The notes under the pieces are model-generated. The model had not been told where the DNA came from and did no database searches. It was given only the letters and a program-made list of their open reading frames with translations. From JAGNLM01 sp964439835 (GTDB taxonomy: Bacteria; Pseudomonadota; Gammaproteobacteria; JAABTG01), in contig CAYTPQ010000013.1 of the NCBI GenBank assembly GCA_964439835.1, positions 5,422 through 69,421 on the forward strand: a stretch of DNA of 64,000 bases. Reading direction: 5' to 3'. Shown in pieces: positions 43,055 through 52,504 of the stretch (position 1 is its first letter; every line of letters starts with the position of its first letter). Both the position numbers and the translations under genes were made by a program.

Positions 43055-45358
43055 GTGGCTGACCTCGCGGCGGCACCCCCGAGCTCCTCCCCCGAATCGG
43101 GCCGCCAGGCCCGGCGCTGGGTCCTGGGAGGCCGGGTCCAGGGCGTCGGCTTTCGGCCCTTCGTGTTCCGGCTGGCCCACCGGCTGGGGCTGACGGGCTG
43201 GGTCCAGAACCAGCGCGGGCAGGTCGAGGTCCTGGCGGAGGGTCCCGCCCCGGCCCTGGAGGACTTCGGTGCGGCGCTGGTGGTAGAGGCGCCGCCCCTC
43301 GCCCGCCCCGAGGTCCGGGCGTGCGTGCCGACCGCGCCGCCGGGGCTGCAGGGGTTCGTCATCCGCCCGAGCGAGGAGACCGCGGAGACCCGGATCCACG
43401 TGCCACCCGATTACTTCACCTGCGACGACTGCCTGCAGGAGCTCGAGGACTCGGACGACCGGCGCTACCGCTACCCCTTCATCAACTGTACCCAGTGCGG
43501 CCCGCGCTACACCCTGATTGCACGCCTGCCCTACGACCGCCCCAACACCTCGATGGCGGGGTTTCCGCTCTGCGCGGACTGCGGGCGGGAGTACGCCGAT
43601 CCCCTGGACCGGCGCTTTCACGCCGAGCCGGTCGCCTGTCCCGCCTGCGGGCCACAGCTCAGCTTCCGCGCCGGCGTCGCGCCCGCGCTCACGGACACCG
43701 CCGCGGCCCTCGCCGCCTGCGTCAGCGCCCTGCGGGCCGGCGAGGTGGTGGCCGTCAAGGGGGTGGGCGGCTACCACCTGATGTGCGACGCGCGCCTGGA
43801 CGCCCCGGTCGCCCGGCTGCGGGCGCAGAAGCCCCGGCCGCACAAGCCGCTGGCGGTGATGTTCCCGGTCGCCGGCGCCGACGGGCTGGCGCGCGTGCGC
43901 GAGGCCGTCGAGCTGACCGCCACGGAGGCCGACCTGCTGCGCAGCCCGACCCGTCCTATCGTCCTCGCCCGCCGGCGGACGCCCGACGGTCTCTGCGCCG
44001 GCATCGCCCCGGGCCTTGGCGAGATCGGCGTCATGCTGCCCTACAGCCCGCTGCACCACCTGCTGCTGGGCGACCTGGGCGGCCCGGTGGTGGCGACCTC
44101 GGCCAACCTGAGCGGCGAGCCGGTGATGACCGATCCGGCGGAGGTCGAGGCCCGGCTCGGGCGCGTCGCCGAGGCCCTCCTCCACCACGACCGCCCGATC
44201 CTGCGCCCCGCCGATGACCCCGTGTACCGACGGATCGCCGACGGCGTGCGGCCGCTGCGGCTCGGCCGCGGATCGGCGCCGCTCGAGCTTACCCTCCCCC
44301 TGCGGCTGACCCGGCCGGCACTTGCGGTGGGCGGGCACATGAAGAATACGATCGCGCTGGCCTGGGACGACCGGGTCGTGGTCTCGCCCCACATCGGCGA
44401 CATGGGCACGCCCCGCAGCCTGGCGGTGTTCGAGCAGCTCGTCGCCGACCTCCAGGCCCTCTACGGCGTGAGGGCCGAGGCGCTCATCCACGACGCCCAC
44501 CCCGGCTACGCCACCACCCGCTGGGCGGCACGCCAGGGCCTGCCGACGGCCGCCGTCTTTCACCACCACGCCCACGCCTCAGCGCTCGCCGGCGAGCTCG
44601 GACTCGATCGGCCCTGCCTGGTCTTCACCTGGGACGGGGTCGGCTACGGCGAAGACGGCACGCTGTGGGGCGGCGAAGCCCTGCTGGGACCGCCGGGCGC
44701 CTGGCGCCGGGTCGCCACCTTCCGCCCCTTCCGCCTGCCCGGCGGCGAGCGGGCCGGGCGCGAGCCCTGGCGCAGCGCCGCGAGCCTGTGCTGGACCCTC
44801 GGCCGCGACTGGCCGGTGGCGCCCGCCGGGGCAGACCTCGCCCGCGAGGCCTGGAGCCGGGGCCTGAACGCGCCCGAGACCTCCGCCGTCGGGCGGCTCT
44901 TCGACGCCGCCGCGGCCCTGACCGGCACGGTTCTGTCCGCCAGCTTCGAGGGCCAGGGCCCGATGTGGCTCGAGGCCGTCGCCGACCCCGACGCTCGCGG
45001 CCCGGAGCTGCCGATCACCCGGCGCTCAGGGCTGTGGGTCGCGGACTGGGCCCCCCTGGTCGATTGGCTGACAGACGAGGGCCGGCCGGTCGAGGAGCGG
45101 GCCGGCGGGCTGCACGACAGCCTGGCGCGGCTCGTCGCATCCGTCGCCATCACGGTCCGAGAGGAGACGGGGGTCACGGACGTCGGCCTCTGCGGCGGCG
45201 TATTCCAGAACCGGCTCCTGACCGAGCAAACCGTCCGGGTGCTCGGGGACGCAGGTTTCCGTGTTCACCTGGCCCGCGAGGTCCCGGTGAACGACGGCGG
45301 CATCAGCTTCGGGCAGGTGGTCGAGTATGCCGCCACCCATACGCTCCTGAGCGCTTGA
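43055..45358 (+). CDS. hypF: Carbamoyltransferase HypF
   Basis: This 767-residue protein makes the thiocarboxamide that becomes the cyanide ligands. In order it has an acylphosphatase domain (GGRVQGVGFRPFVFRLA), zinc-finger cysteines (CDDC, CTQC, CADC, CPAC), a YrdC-like domain (RPHKPLAVMFPV) and a Kae1-like carbamoyltransferase domain (FHHHAHASALAGE, FTWDGVGYGEDG, CGGVFQN). Size is normal. GTG at 43055 is used; the ribosome site is weak. It is divergent from the chemoreceptor gene. Confidence 0.95.
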   Translation: MADLAAAPPSSSPESGRQARRWVLGGRVQGVGFRPFVFRLAHRLGLTGWVQNQRGQVEVLAEGPAPALEDFGAALVVEAPPLARPEVRACVPTAPPGLQGFVIRPSEETAETRIHVPPDYFTCDDCLQELEDSDDRRYRYPFINCTQCGPRYTLIARLPYDRPNTSMAGFPLCADCGREYADPLDRRFHAEPVACPACGPQLSFRAGVAPALTDTAAALAACVSALRAGEVVAVKGVGGYHLMCDARLDAPVARLRAQKPRPHKPLAVMFPVAGADGLARVREAVELTATEADLLRSPTRPIVLARRRTPDGLCAGIAPGLGEIGVMLPYSPLHHLLLGDLGGPVVATSANLSGEPVMTDPAEVEARLGRVAEALLHHDRPILRPADDPVYRRIADGVRPLRLGRGSAPLELTLPLRLTRPALAVGGHMKNTIALAWDDRVVVSPHIGDMGTPRSLAVFEQLVADLQALYGVRAEALIHDAHPGYATTRWAARQGLPTAAVFHHHAHASALAGELGLDRPCLVFTWDGVGYGEDGTLWGGEALLGPPGAWRRVATFRPFRLPGGERAGREPWRSAASLCWTLGRDWPVAPAGADLAREAWSRGLNAPETSAVGRLFDAAAALTGTVLSASFEGQGPMWLEAVADPDARGPELPITRRSGLWVADWAPLVDWLTDEGRPVEERAGGLHDSLARLVASVAITVREETGVTDVGLCGGVFQNRLLTEQTVRVLGDAGFRVHLAREVPVNDGGISFGQVVEYAATHTLLSA

Positions 45359-45385
45359 TAAGGGGGTCGCGGCGTTAACGTTCCA

Positions 45386-45431
45386 GGCAGGTTCCCGGTG
45401 CGGTTTCGCGGGACCGCACCGGGAACCTGCC
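45386..45431. repeat. Dispersed palindromic element, copy 5 (short form)
   Basis: Perfect 18-base arms GGCAGGTTCCCGGTGCGG (45386-45403) and complement (45414-45431) flank the loop TTTCGCGGGA. Compared with the long copies, the core has been lost and only the arms and a loop remnant remain. It lies between hypF and hypE. Confidence 0.85.
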
Positions 45432-45492
45432 CCCCCTGCCTCCAAGAGGCCCTTCAACCTTGTGCGTACACCCCTTGTGATATGGTCTCCCG

Positions 45493-46506
45493 ATGATGCA
45501 GGACACCCACATCGCCCTCGCCCACGGTAACGGTGGGCGCTTCATGCGGGAGCTGATCGACGAGGTCTTCGCCCGCCACCTCGCCAACCCCGACCTGGAC
45601 GTCCGCGCCGACGCCGTGCCCATCGAGGTACCGCCCGGCGACGGGCAGCTCATGTTCACCACCGACGGCTTCACGGTCCAACCCATCGAGTTCCCCGGCG
45701 GCGACATCGGGATGCTCGCGGTGCACGGCACCACCAACGACCTGGCCGTCTCCGGCGCGACCCCCTTGTACCTCAGCCTGAACGCCTTCATCGAGGAGGG
45801 GGTCGAGGTCGCCCTGCTGGAGCGGGTGGTGGCAAGCCTCGCCCGGGCGGCACGCGAGGTGGGCGTGCGGGTCGCCGCCGGCGACACCAAGGTCGTCCGA
45901 CGTGGCGAGGGCGGCGGGATCTACCTCGCGACCACCGGCGTCGGCATCCGCCCGCGGGGGCTCGACCTCGGCCTGCACCGCATCCGTGAGGGGGACGCCG
46001 TGCTGGTGAGCGGCCCGGTCGGCGACCACGGCATCGCCGTGATGCTCGCCCGGGAGCAGTTCGGCCTGCGCGGGGACCTGCAGTCCGACGCCGCCAGCGT
46101 GCTGCCGCTCGCCCAGGCCCTGGTCGGCCTGAGCGGCCTGCGCTTCATGCGCGACCCGACCCGCGGCGGGCTCGCGACCGTGCTGCACGAGGTCTGCCAC
46201 GCCACCGGGCTGGGGGTGCGCGTCCGCGAGCCCGAGGTGCCGGTGCGCGACCCCGTGCGCTCGGTGTGCGAGATGCTCGGCTACGACCCCTACTACCTTG
46301 CCTGCGAGGGGCGTGTGGTCGCAGTCGTCGCCGCGGACGACGCGAGCGACGCCCTGGCCGCCTGGCGGGCGCTACCCGAGGGCCAGGACGCGCGGCGGAT
46401 CGGGGCGGTCACCGGCTCGCGCCCCCACCTAGTCCTGGAGACCGAGCTGGGCGGCGAGCGGGTGCTGGAGGAGCTCGAGGACGACCCCCTGCCGCGCATC
46501 TGCTGA
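45493..46506 (+). CDS. hypE: Hydrogenase maturation dehydratase HypE
   Basis: This 337-residue ATP-dependent enzyme dehydrates the HypF-made thiocarboxamide on its C-terminal cysteine to thiocyanate. It has HGNGGRFMRELID, FTTDGFTVQPIEFPGGDIG, DPTRGGLATVLHE and the required C-terminal end PRIC. ATG at 45493 is used; a second ATG follows directly. It is 134 bases downstream of hypF, with a palindromic element between them. Confidence 0.96.
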   Translation: MMQDTHIALAHGNGGRFMRELIDEVFARHLANPDLDVRADAVPIEVPPGDGQLMFTTDGFTVQPIEFPGGDIGMLAVHGTTNDLAVSGATPLYLSLNAFIEEGVEVALLERVVASLARAAREVGVRVAAGDTKVVRRGEGGGIYLATTGVGIRPRGLDLGLHRIREGDAVLVSGPVGDHGIAVMLAREQFGLRGDLQSDAASVLPLAQALVGLSGLRFMRDPTRGGLATVLHEVCHATGLGVRVREPEVPVRDPVRSVCEMLGYDPYYLACEGRVVAVVAADDASDALAAWRALPEGQDARRIGAVTGSRPHLVLETELGGERVLEELEDDPLPRIC

Positions 46507-46571
46507 GTCAAACTTTTCTGACAGATCGGTCGAAGAAAGCGGGTTCCCAGGCCTATCCCCCCGCGTAGACT

Positions 46572-46605
46572 GCACCCCGGACCCGACGGAACGGGTCCGG
46601 GGTGC
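46572..46605. terminator. Terminator after hypE
   Basis: GCACCCCGGACCC (46572-46584) and GGGTCCGGGGTGC (46593-46605) form a perfect 13-bp stem with an eight-base loop, 66 bases after the hypE stop. Confidence 0.75.
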
Positions 46606-46731
46606 GACGAGCCAGGGACGGCGACGGTAGCACCGCTACGGGCCGCCGGCCGGAGCCGGCCGGCGGCCCGAGCCCCTTCCGCCCCGTGACGCTCCGACCA
46701 CCTCCCACCCAGCACCAGGGAGGTCTTTGCC

Positions 46732-47427
46732 ATGCAGACGCAGATCACCCGCCGGCTCGCCGGCGCCGCCCTTGCCACTGCGCTCGCCGCAGGTCCCGCC
46801 GCCGCGCCCGGTGCGGTGTTCTTCTCCGAATACGTCGAAGGCAGCAGCAGCAACAAGGCCCTCGAGATCTTCAACTCCGGCGCCACCGCCGTCGACCTGG
46901 CCGGATTCGAGGTCCGGGTCTTCACCAACGGCAGCGCCACGGCCTCGGGCACCCTCAGCCTCGCCGGGCGCTCGCTGGACGCCGGGGAGACCCTCGTGAT
47001 CGCGCACCCCTCCTCGGTTGCGGCCCTCCTGGCCCACGCCCAGATGACCAGCGGGGTCCTGAACTTCAACGGCGACGACGCGGTGGTCCTGTGGGGCGGT
47101 GGGTCGGCGCTGGACCGCATCGGACAGGTGGGCCTCGACCCCGGTGACGCCTGGGTCTCGGGTGCCGTCGGGACCAAGGACCAGACACTGCGCCGGCTGC
47201 CCGAGGTCCTCACGGGCGATGCGCTGATCACAAGCGCCTTCGAGCCCGGGCTGGGTTGGGCGGCCTACCCCATCGACACCTTCGACGGACTCGGCCAACA
47301 CAGCGTCAACCCGCCTTCGGTCCCCCTGCCGCCGAGTATGGCACTCCTGGGCTGCGCCCTCGGAGGCCTCGGGTTCCTGCGCCGCGGCGCCCGCCCGGCT
47401 GCGGCGGTGCTGCAGCCGGCTGCCTGA
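46732..47427 (+). CDS. Secreted lamin-tail-domain protein with VPLPA-CTERM-type sorting signal
   Basis: This 231-residue protein has a signal peptide (LAGAALATALAAGPAAA), a lamin-tail domain (FFSEYVEGSSSNKALEIFN, GFEVRVFTNGSATASGTLSL, FNGDDAVVLW) and a C-terminal tripartite sorting signal of VPLP, a hydrophobic helix and Arg residues. That layout matches PEP-CTERM/VPLPA-CTERM proteins processed by exosortase. ATG at 46732 follows GGGAGG. No exosortase gene is in the window. It is probably a surface or extracellular matrix protein. Confidence 0.85.
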   Translation: MQTQITRRLAGAALATALAAGPAAAPGAVFFSEYVEGSSSNKALEIFNSGATAVDLAGFEVRVFTNGSATASGTLSLAGRSLDAGETLVIAHPSSVAALLAHAQMTSGVLNFNGDDAVVLWGGGSALDRIGQVGLDPGDAWVSGAVGTKDQTLRRLPEVLTGDALITSAFEPGLGWAAYPIDTFDGLGQHSVNPPSVPLPPSMALLGCALGGLGFLRRGARPAAAVLQPAA

Positions 47428-47452
47428 TGGCGCCCTGAGAGCCTGCGAAGAA

Positions 47453-47555
47453 ATTAACCACAGAGCACACAGAGTCCACAGAGGGATGCATAACCGTATG
47501 TTTGTAAGAGCTTATTAAGTCTTTCTCTGTGGACTCTGTGATCTCTGTGGTCAAT
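47453..47555. repeat. Long inverted repeat of the TTAACCACAGAG type
   Basis: The left arm at 47453-47483 (beginning ATTAACCACAGAGCACACAG) pairs with the right arm at 47525-47555 with only a few mismatches in about 31 bases. The 41-base loop is AT-rich, unlike its surroundings. Repeats of this type are scattered in many proteobacterial genomes. It fills most of the gap between the VPLPA-CTERM gene and the PAP2-GT39 gene. Confidence 0.75.
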
Positions 47556-47680
47556 GCTGCACAAGCTCTGAGCCAGCCCAATCTCCGAGCCCGGGCGGTG
47601 CCGGCGGGCCATCGGGCCGGGGTCAGAACACACGGTTCCGGCAGGCGGCCGGTGCGGCTTGCCGGGACCGTGGACCGGCT

Positions 47681-49876
47681 GTGGCATACTCCGCCCGCAT
47701 TCGCCTCGCCCGCCCGGTCACCCCGCGGTCCGTGCCGGGCGTGGCCGTCATCCCCCCGGGGCCCGCGGCCGCCGCCGACGCCGGCCGCCCACCAGACATC
47801 GGAGCACCGGCCCGCCCCGCCGTGAACCTGGACGAGACCATCGTGCTCTGGATGACACGGGGCTGGGGCTCCCCGGCACTCGACCCGCTGTTCGTCTGGT
47901 TCTCGGACCGCTGGACCTTCTCCTTCCCCCTCCTCGGCCTGCTGCTCCTGGACTGGCAGCGCCGGGCGGGCAGGCGCGGGCTCGTCCTCTGGACCTTTCT
48001 GGTCGTCGCCGTCGCGGCCGGCGATCAGACCGGCAACGCCCTCAAGCGCATCGCCTCCGAGCCCCGGCCCTGCGCGGTCCTTACCGAGCACCTGCAAGGG
48101 CCGAACGCCGGCGCCCGCCGGCCCTGCTCACCGGCGGGCAACGGTGCCGTCTCCAACCACGCGCTGAACTTCGCCCTGGCCGCCGCCTTCGTCGCCCGGA
48201 GCACGCCCTGGGCGGGCTGGCACCGCGCGCTCGCCGTGGCGACCGTCCTGGTCGCCATCTCCCGCGTCTACCTCGCCCGGCACTACCCCAGCCAGGTCCT
48301 GGCGGGTCTGTTGGTAGGCGGACTGCTGGGCGTGCTGGCCGCCGGCCTCGCCTGCCGGCTCCGCCTCTGCCTGGGCGAGTCCCCGCGGCAACGCCCCACC
48401 CCGGCGACTCACGGCCCTCCGCTGCCCGTCCCTCGGGGCGAGGCCCTCGCCCTCGCCCTGCTGCTCCTGGCGCTGCCGCTCGGCCGCGCCGCCCTCCAGT
48501 CGGCGGCCGGGCTCGAGCTCCACTTCGACGAGGCCCAGTACTGGGAGTGGTCCCGGCGCCTCGACTGGGGCTACTACTCCAAGGGCCCCCTGGTCGCCTG
48601 GCTGATCGCGGCGAGCACCGCCCTCTTCGGCGACGGCGAGTGGCAGGTCCGCCTGCCGGCCTGGCTCGCCTTCGACGCCTTCCTCCTGCTGCTCTTCTTC
48701 TCCGCCCGCGACGTGGCGGCCTCGACCCGCGCGGGGTGGTGGGCGGTGGCCCTCGCCCTGGCCACGCCCCTCTTGTTCCTGCTCGGCGGCGTGATGACCA
48801 CCGACGTGCTGCTGCTGCCGCTCTGGACCCTGGGGCTCTGGGGCGCGTGGCGCCTGGCCGCCCGGGGCGAGGCGGGGGGGTGGTACTTCCTCGGCGTCGC
48901 CGTCGGCCTCGGCGCCCTGACCAAGCTCACCGTCCTCCTCCTCCCGCTCCTCGCGATCCCCCTCGTGGTCGCCAGCCCGGTCGCGCGATCGACGCTGCGC
49001 ACGGCCCACCCGTGGGCGGCGGCCCTGCTCGCACTGGTGCTGGCCGCCCCCGTCGTCGGCTGGAACGCCGCGCACGGGTGGGTGCTGCTGCGCCACGATC
49101 AGGGTCACGTCCTGGGGCCCGGCGAGACCCAGGGCAACCTCGTCGAGCTCCTGATCGGCCAGGCCGCCGCGGCGCTGCCCCTGGCGGCGGGCGTGCTGGT
49201 GGCAGGGCTCTGGCGCGTGCCACGGGGGGGTGGCCCCAGGGTCCTATGGGGCATTTCCGCGGCCACCCTGGGGCTGAACGCCTTCAAGGCGCTGTGGAGC
49301 AAGGTGCAGCTGAACTGGCCGACGCCGGGCTACGTGGGGTTTCTGGTCCTGCTGGCCGAATCGGCGCCGGGCCTGGCGCGCACGCGCCGGGCCTGGCTCT
49401 TGGCCGCGATGGCGGTCGGGTGCCTCGCCAGTGTGCTCGCCCACTTCCCGCAGGCCATCGGCTTGCAGGGCGCCCGCGCCCCGTTCGCCGAGATGAAGGC
49501 CTGGCGGGCGCCGCTCACCGAGCTCGCGGCCCGCGCGGGGCCGGTCGACTTTCTCCTGACGTCACGCTACACGCTGGCGACCGAGCTGGCGTTCTACTGG
49601 CCGGGGCAGCCCCCCGTCTTCCTGACGGGCGACCTCGACCGGCGCATGAACCAGTACGACCTCTGGCCCGGCGTGAACACGCAAGTCGGACGAACCGGGG
49701 TATTCGTCTCGACCCGGGCGGCCCCGCCCGAATTCCTGGGCCAGGCCTTCTCAGCCTGCGAGGCCCTGCCGGCCGTCGCCGCCCGCAACCCGGACGGGGC
49801 CCTGGTGCGTACCCTGCACGCCTGGCGCTGCGTCGGCTACCGGTCGGTCGACTGGCCGGCGCCGGGCCGGTACTAG
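47681..49876 (+). CDS. PAP2-GT39 fusion: lipid phosphatase joined to lipid-linked glycosyltransferase
   Basis: This 731-residue polytopic protein joins two domains. Residues about 70-230 form a PAP2 phosphatase: KRIASEPRP, VSNHALNFALAAAF and SRVYLARHYPSQVLAG. Residues about 255-730 form a GT39/ArnT-like transferase with LHFDEAQYWEWSRRLDWGYY and SKGPLVAWLIAAST near its start. The PAP2 middle motif is SNH rather than the usual SGH. It could dephosphorylate a polyprenyl carrier and transfer a sugar or similar group at the outer face of the inner membrane. GTG at 47681 is uncertain; GTG near 47823 is an alternative. Confidence 0.8.
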   Translation: MAYSARIRLARPVTPRSVPGVAVIPPGPAAAADAGRPPDIGAPARPAVNLDETIVLWMTRGWGSPALDPLFVWFSDRWTFSFPLLGLLLLDWQRRAGRRGLVLWTFLVVAVAAGDQTGNALKRIASEPRPCAVLTEHLQGPNAGARRPCSPAGNGAVSNHALNFALAAAFVARSTPWAGWHRALAVATVLVAISRVYLARHYPSQVLAGLLVGGLLGVLAAGLACRLRLCLGESPRQRPTPATHGPPLPVPRGEALALALLLLALPLGRAALQSAAGLELHFDEAQYWEWSRRLDWGYYSKGPLVAWLIAASTALFGDGEWQVRLPAWLAFDAFLLLLFFSARDVAASTRAGWWAVALALATPLLFLLGGVMTTDVLLLPLWTLGLWGAWRLAARGEAGGWYFLGVAVGLGALTKLTVLLLPLLAIPLVVASPVARSTLRTAHPWAAALLALVLAAPVVGWNAAHGWVLLRHDQGHVLGPGETQGNLVELLIGQAAAALPLAAGVLVAGLWRVPRGGGPRVLWGISAATLGLNAFKALWSKVQLNWPTPGYVGFLVLLAESAPGLARTRRAWLLAAMAVGCLASVLAHFPQAIGLQGARAPFAEMKAWRAPLTELAARAGPVDFLLTSRYTLATELAFYWPGQPPVFLTGDLDRRMNQYDLWPGVNTQVGRTGVFVSTRAAPPEFLGQAFSACEALPAVAARNPDGALVRTLHAWRCVGYRSVDWPAPGRY

Positions 49877-50015
49877 CCGTGGGTCAGGGAGACGCCCTTC
49901 CGCCCCGACCCGCCCCGACCCACCTCGCCGCCCGGTCCCGGCGCCTGCTGCGAGCACGGGGCTGGGTGCGCTCACCCCTCGGGCTGGCGCAGCACTCTCC
50001 CGCAGGAGCAGGGCC

Positions 50016-50795
50016 TTGATTCTCGATCCCACCCGCCTCGGCCTGCTGCGGTCCCTGCTGGTCTACTACGGGCTCCCCTGGCGGGCCCGTCAACTGCGGA
50101 CCTTCTACCGCGGCTTCGTGGCCCCCGGGGCGCTCTGTTTCGACATTGGCGCCCACGTCGGCAACCGGGTGCGGGCCTGGCGGCAGCTGGGGGCGCGGGT
50201 AGTGGCGGTCGAGCCCCAGCGGGTCTGCGCCGAGCTCCTGCAGCGGCTGTTCGCGGGTGACCCCAACGTCACGCTCGTGCGCGCCGCTCTCGGCGCCGCC
50301 CCTGGCGAGACGGAGCTGCTGGTCAGCCGGCGCCACCCCACGGTGAGCAGCGCCTCGCCCGCCTGGGTCGAGGCGGTGCGGGACAACCCCAGGTTCCGCG
50401 GCGTGCGCTGGGACGGCCGCGAGCGGGTAACGGTGACCACCCTCGACCGGCTGGTGGAGCGGTTCGGCGAGCCGGCCTTCACCAAGATCGACGTCGAGGG
50501 CGGCGAGGCGGAGGTCCTCCGCGGACTCTCGCGCCCCCTGCCCGCCCTCTCCTTCGAGTACACGCCGGCAGCCCCCGCCCTGGCCCTGGAATGCCTGGAA
50601 CGGCTCGCCGCCCTCGGCGAGTACGCCTACCACTGGTCCGTCGGCGAGACCCTGCGCCTGGGGAGCCCGCGCTGGCTCTCGCGGGCCGAGGCCGAGGCCT
50701 GGCTGCGCGGCCTGCCGGCGGACGCCCGATCCGGTGACCTGTACGCGCGGCTCGCGCGAACGGGAGGACCGCCGGTCGCCCGGGACGAACCCTAG
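50016..50795 (+). CDS. FkbM-family methyltransferase
   Basis: This 259-residue SAM-dependent methyltransferase has motif I FDIGAHVGN (about residue 42), VVAVEPQRVC and the FkbM hallmark FTKIDVEGGEAEVLRGL. Members methylate hydroxyls, often on polysaccharide or secondary-metabolite sugars. It starts with TTG at 50016, seven to eight bases after AGGAG. The PAP2-GT39 gene lies 139 bases upstream on the same strand, so both may act on the same envelope glycan. It converges with the sulfatase gene 13 bases away. Confidence 0.85.
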   Translation: MILDPTRLGLLRSLLVYYGLPWRARQLRTFYRGFVAPGALCFDIGAHVGNRVRAWRQLGARVVAVEPQRVCAELLQRLFAGDPNVTLVRAALGAAPGETELLVSRRHPTVSSASPAWVEAVRDNPRFRGVRWDGRERVTVTTLDRLVERFGEPAFTKIDVEGGEAEVLRGLSRPLPALSFEYTPAAPALALECLERLAALGEYAYHWSVGETLRLGSPRWLSRAEAEAWLRGLPADARSGDLYARLARTGGPPVARDEP

Positions 50796-50808
50796 GACGA
50801 AACCCGCT

Positions 50809-52446
50809 TCACGGGAGCGGCGCCCCCGACGGATCGTCCCGGGCCTCCGTCCCCGCGTGCAAGCTCTCGATCAGCGCGTCGCGAAGGTCCGGCATCGTCC
50901 CGAAGGTCTCGGCGGACGGCCTCAGGCCCCGTTGGAAGCCGGCCGCGCGGAGGGCCTCGAGGATGGGACCCGGGCGCCCGATGACGTGGACGGGGACGTC
51001 GCGGCTGGCGTTCGGGCCGCTCACTTGCGCGGCCGGCTGGTGATCGCCAAGGACGACGAAGACGGCGTCCGCGGGGGCAGGGCCTTCCAGGTAGCCGGCA
51101 AGCCAGATCAGCGAGGCGCCCACCGCCCGAACGTAGGGCCCGCCCATCGCCCCCCAGTCCGGGGTCTCGGCGAGGCGCTCGGCCAGCTCGGGGGTCGAGG
51201 CGTAGGGCGCCGGCCCGCACAGGGCGTCCCAGTCCGGGACGTAGGGGGCGAGCGGGATGAAGGGGAAGTGGCTGCTCATGGTGGCGAAGACCACCAGCAG
51301 GGGCGACCGCGGCGAGGGTCGGACCTCCCGGTCGTGGACGCAGGCGAGGCTCCACTGGTCCGGGATCTCCCACCAGCCGAAGGCGGGGCCCCGGTAGTCG
51401 AGGGACCGCGCGTCGTACACCTGGTCGAAGCCGTAGAACGCGCCCTCGGGCCAGGGCTTGCGCAGACCCGGCATCAGGGCGACGGCCCGGTAGCCGGCGC
51501 GGCGCAGGCGGTGCACCAGGGTCTCCTGGCCGGAGGCAAGCAGGCGCTCGTACTCGCCCTGGTCCGTGACCTCGACGCCGGCGAGCAGGCTGGCGTGGGC
51601 CAGCCAGGACTCGCCGCCGAAGGTGGGCGACCTCACCCGTGCCGACACCGCCTGCCGCCCGCTCCGGTCCAGGGCACGGGCCAGTCGGGCATAGGCGGGC
51701 GCGAGGGCTTCGGCGTAGGCCGGCTGATCGAGGACGGCCGTGCCGTAGGACTCGATGAAGATCACGAACAGGTCGCCGCCCGCGAGCCTGCCGAGGTCGG
51801 ATTCCACGGGTCGGGCTTGCGGAAGCGTCCGCCCTCCCGCCCAGCCGGCGGCCTCCATCAGCACCCCGGCCTGACGGGCGTAGACGGTGGCGACCGGCCG
51901 GGACACCCAGTGCTCGGGGACGACTCCCCAGCGCTCTAGCGCCGCCAGCCCGAGGGCGCCGGCGGCCAGGACCACGGCGGTCCGGCGCAGGCCGGGGTCC
52001 GCCAGGGCCCGCAGGAGGCCGGCGGCCAGAGCCCTTGCAGCGACCCACAGCAGCCCCAGCAGCACCAGCGAACCCACCGCGAAGGCGGCGACCCGCGCCG
52101 GGCGCGCCACCTCGGCCGTCATCGCCACCACCGCGGGCAGGTGCCGGGCGTCCCAGTAGAGGTTGATCGGGCGGCCGAAGAGCGCCGGTGCCGTCACGTC
52201 GGCGTAGCGTCCGAGGACCACCAGCAGGAGCCCCACTGCGAGAACACGCGCGAGGCCCTTCCCGGGCCGGGCGCCCCAGGCGAGCCCGAGGGCGAGCGCC
52301 AGCACCACTACGGCGAGCTCGGCCGAGACCGCCAGTCCGGGACGGACCCAGGGCGTCGGCCAGGCATTCTCGAAGGTGAAGACCAGGTTCAGCCCGGCCA
52401 GCAGCCCGAGCAGGCCGAGCCCCTGGCCGAGGCGGCGCACGCTCAC
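50809..52446 (-). CDS. LTA-synthase-like membrane sulfatase/phosphotransferase
   Basis: This 545-residue protein has about four to five N-terminal membrane segments, then an alkaline-phosphatase-superfamily domain with VIFIESYG, RSPTFGGESWLAHASLL (nucleophile region), ATMSSHFPF and VVLGDHQPA. It resembles LtaS/OpgB-type enzymes that move phosphoglycerol or phosphoethanolamine groups onto envelope glycans. It begins with GTG at 52446 and is 58 bases downstream of a CDP-alcohol phosphatidyltransferase gene, which could make the lipid donor. The acceptor is unknown. Confidence 0.83.
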   Translation of the reverse strand: MSVRRLGQGLGLLGLLAGLNLVFTFENAWPTPWVRPGLAVSAELAVVVLALALGLAWGARPGKGLARVLAVGLLLVVLGRYADVTAPALFGRPINLYWDARHLPAVVAMTAEVARPARVAAFAVGSLVLLGLLWVAARALAAGLLRALADPGLRRTAVVLAAGALGLAALERWGVVPEHWVSRPVATVYARQAGVLMEAAGWAGGRTLPQARPVESDLGRLAGGDLFVIFIESYGTAVLDQPAYAEALAPAYARLARALDRSGRQAVSARVRSPTFGGESWLAHASLLAGVEVTDQGEYERLLASGQETLVHRLRRAGYRAVALMPGLRKPWPEGAFYGFDQVYDARSLDYRGPAFGWWEIPDQWSLACVHDREVRPSPRSPLLVVFATMSSHFPFIPLAPYVPDWDALCGPAPYASTPELAERLAETPDWGAMGGPYVRAVGASLIWLAGYLEGPAPADAVFVVLGDHQPAAQVSGPNASRDVPVHVIGRPGPILEALRAAGFQRGLRPSAETFGTMPDLRDALIESLHAGTEARDDPSGAPLP

Positions 52447-52504
52447 CGGCCCACCCCGTCGTCTCGGCGGCGTCGGCAGAGCCAGACGGTTCCCGCGACG
52501 ACGG

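Noticed and set aside
47659..50019. A 786-codon open frame on the plus strand over the PAP2-GT39 gene.
   Set aside because: Arg/Pro/Gly-rich composition typical of a shifted frame in GC-rich DNA; the other frame encodes clear membrane domains.
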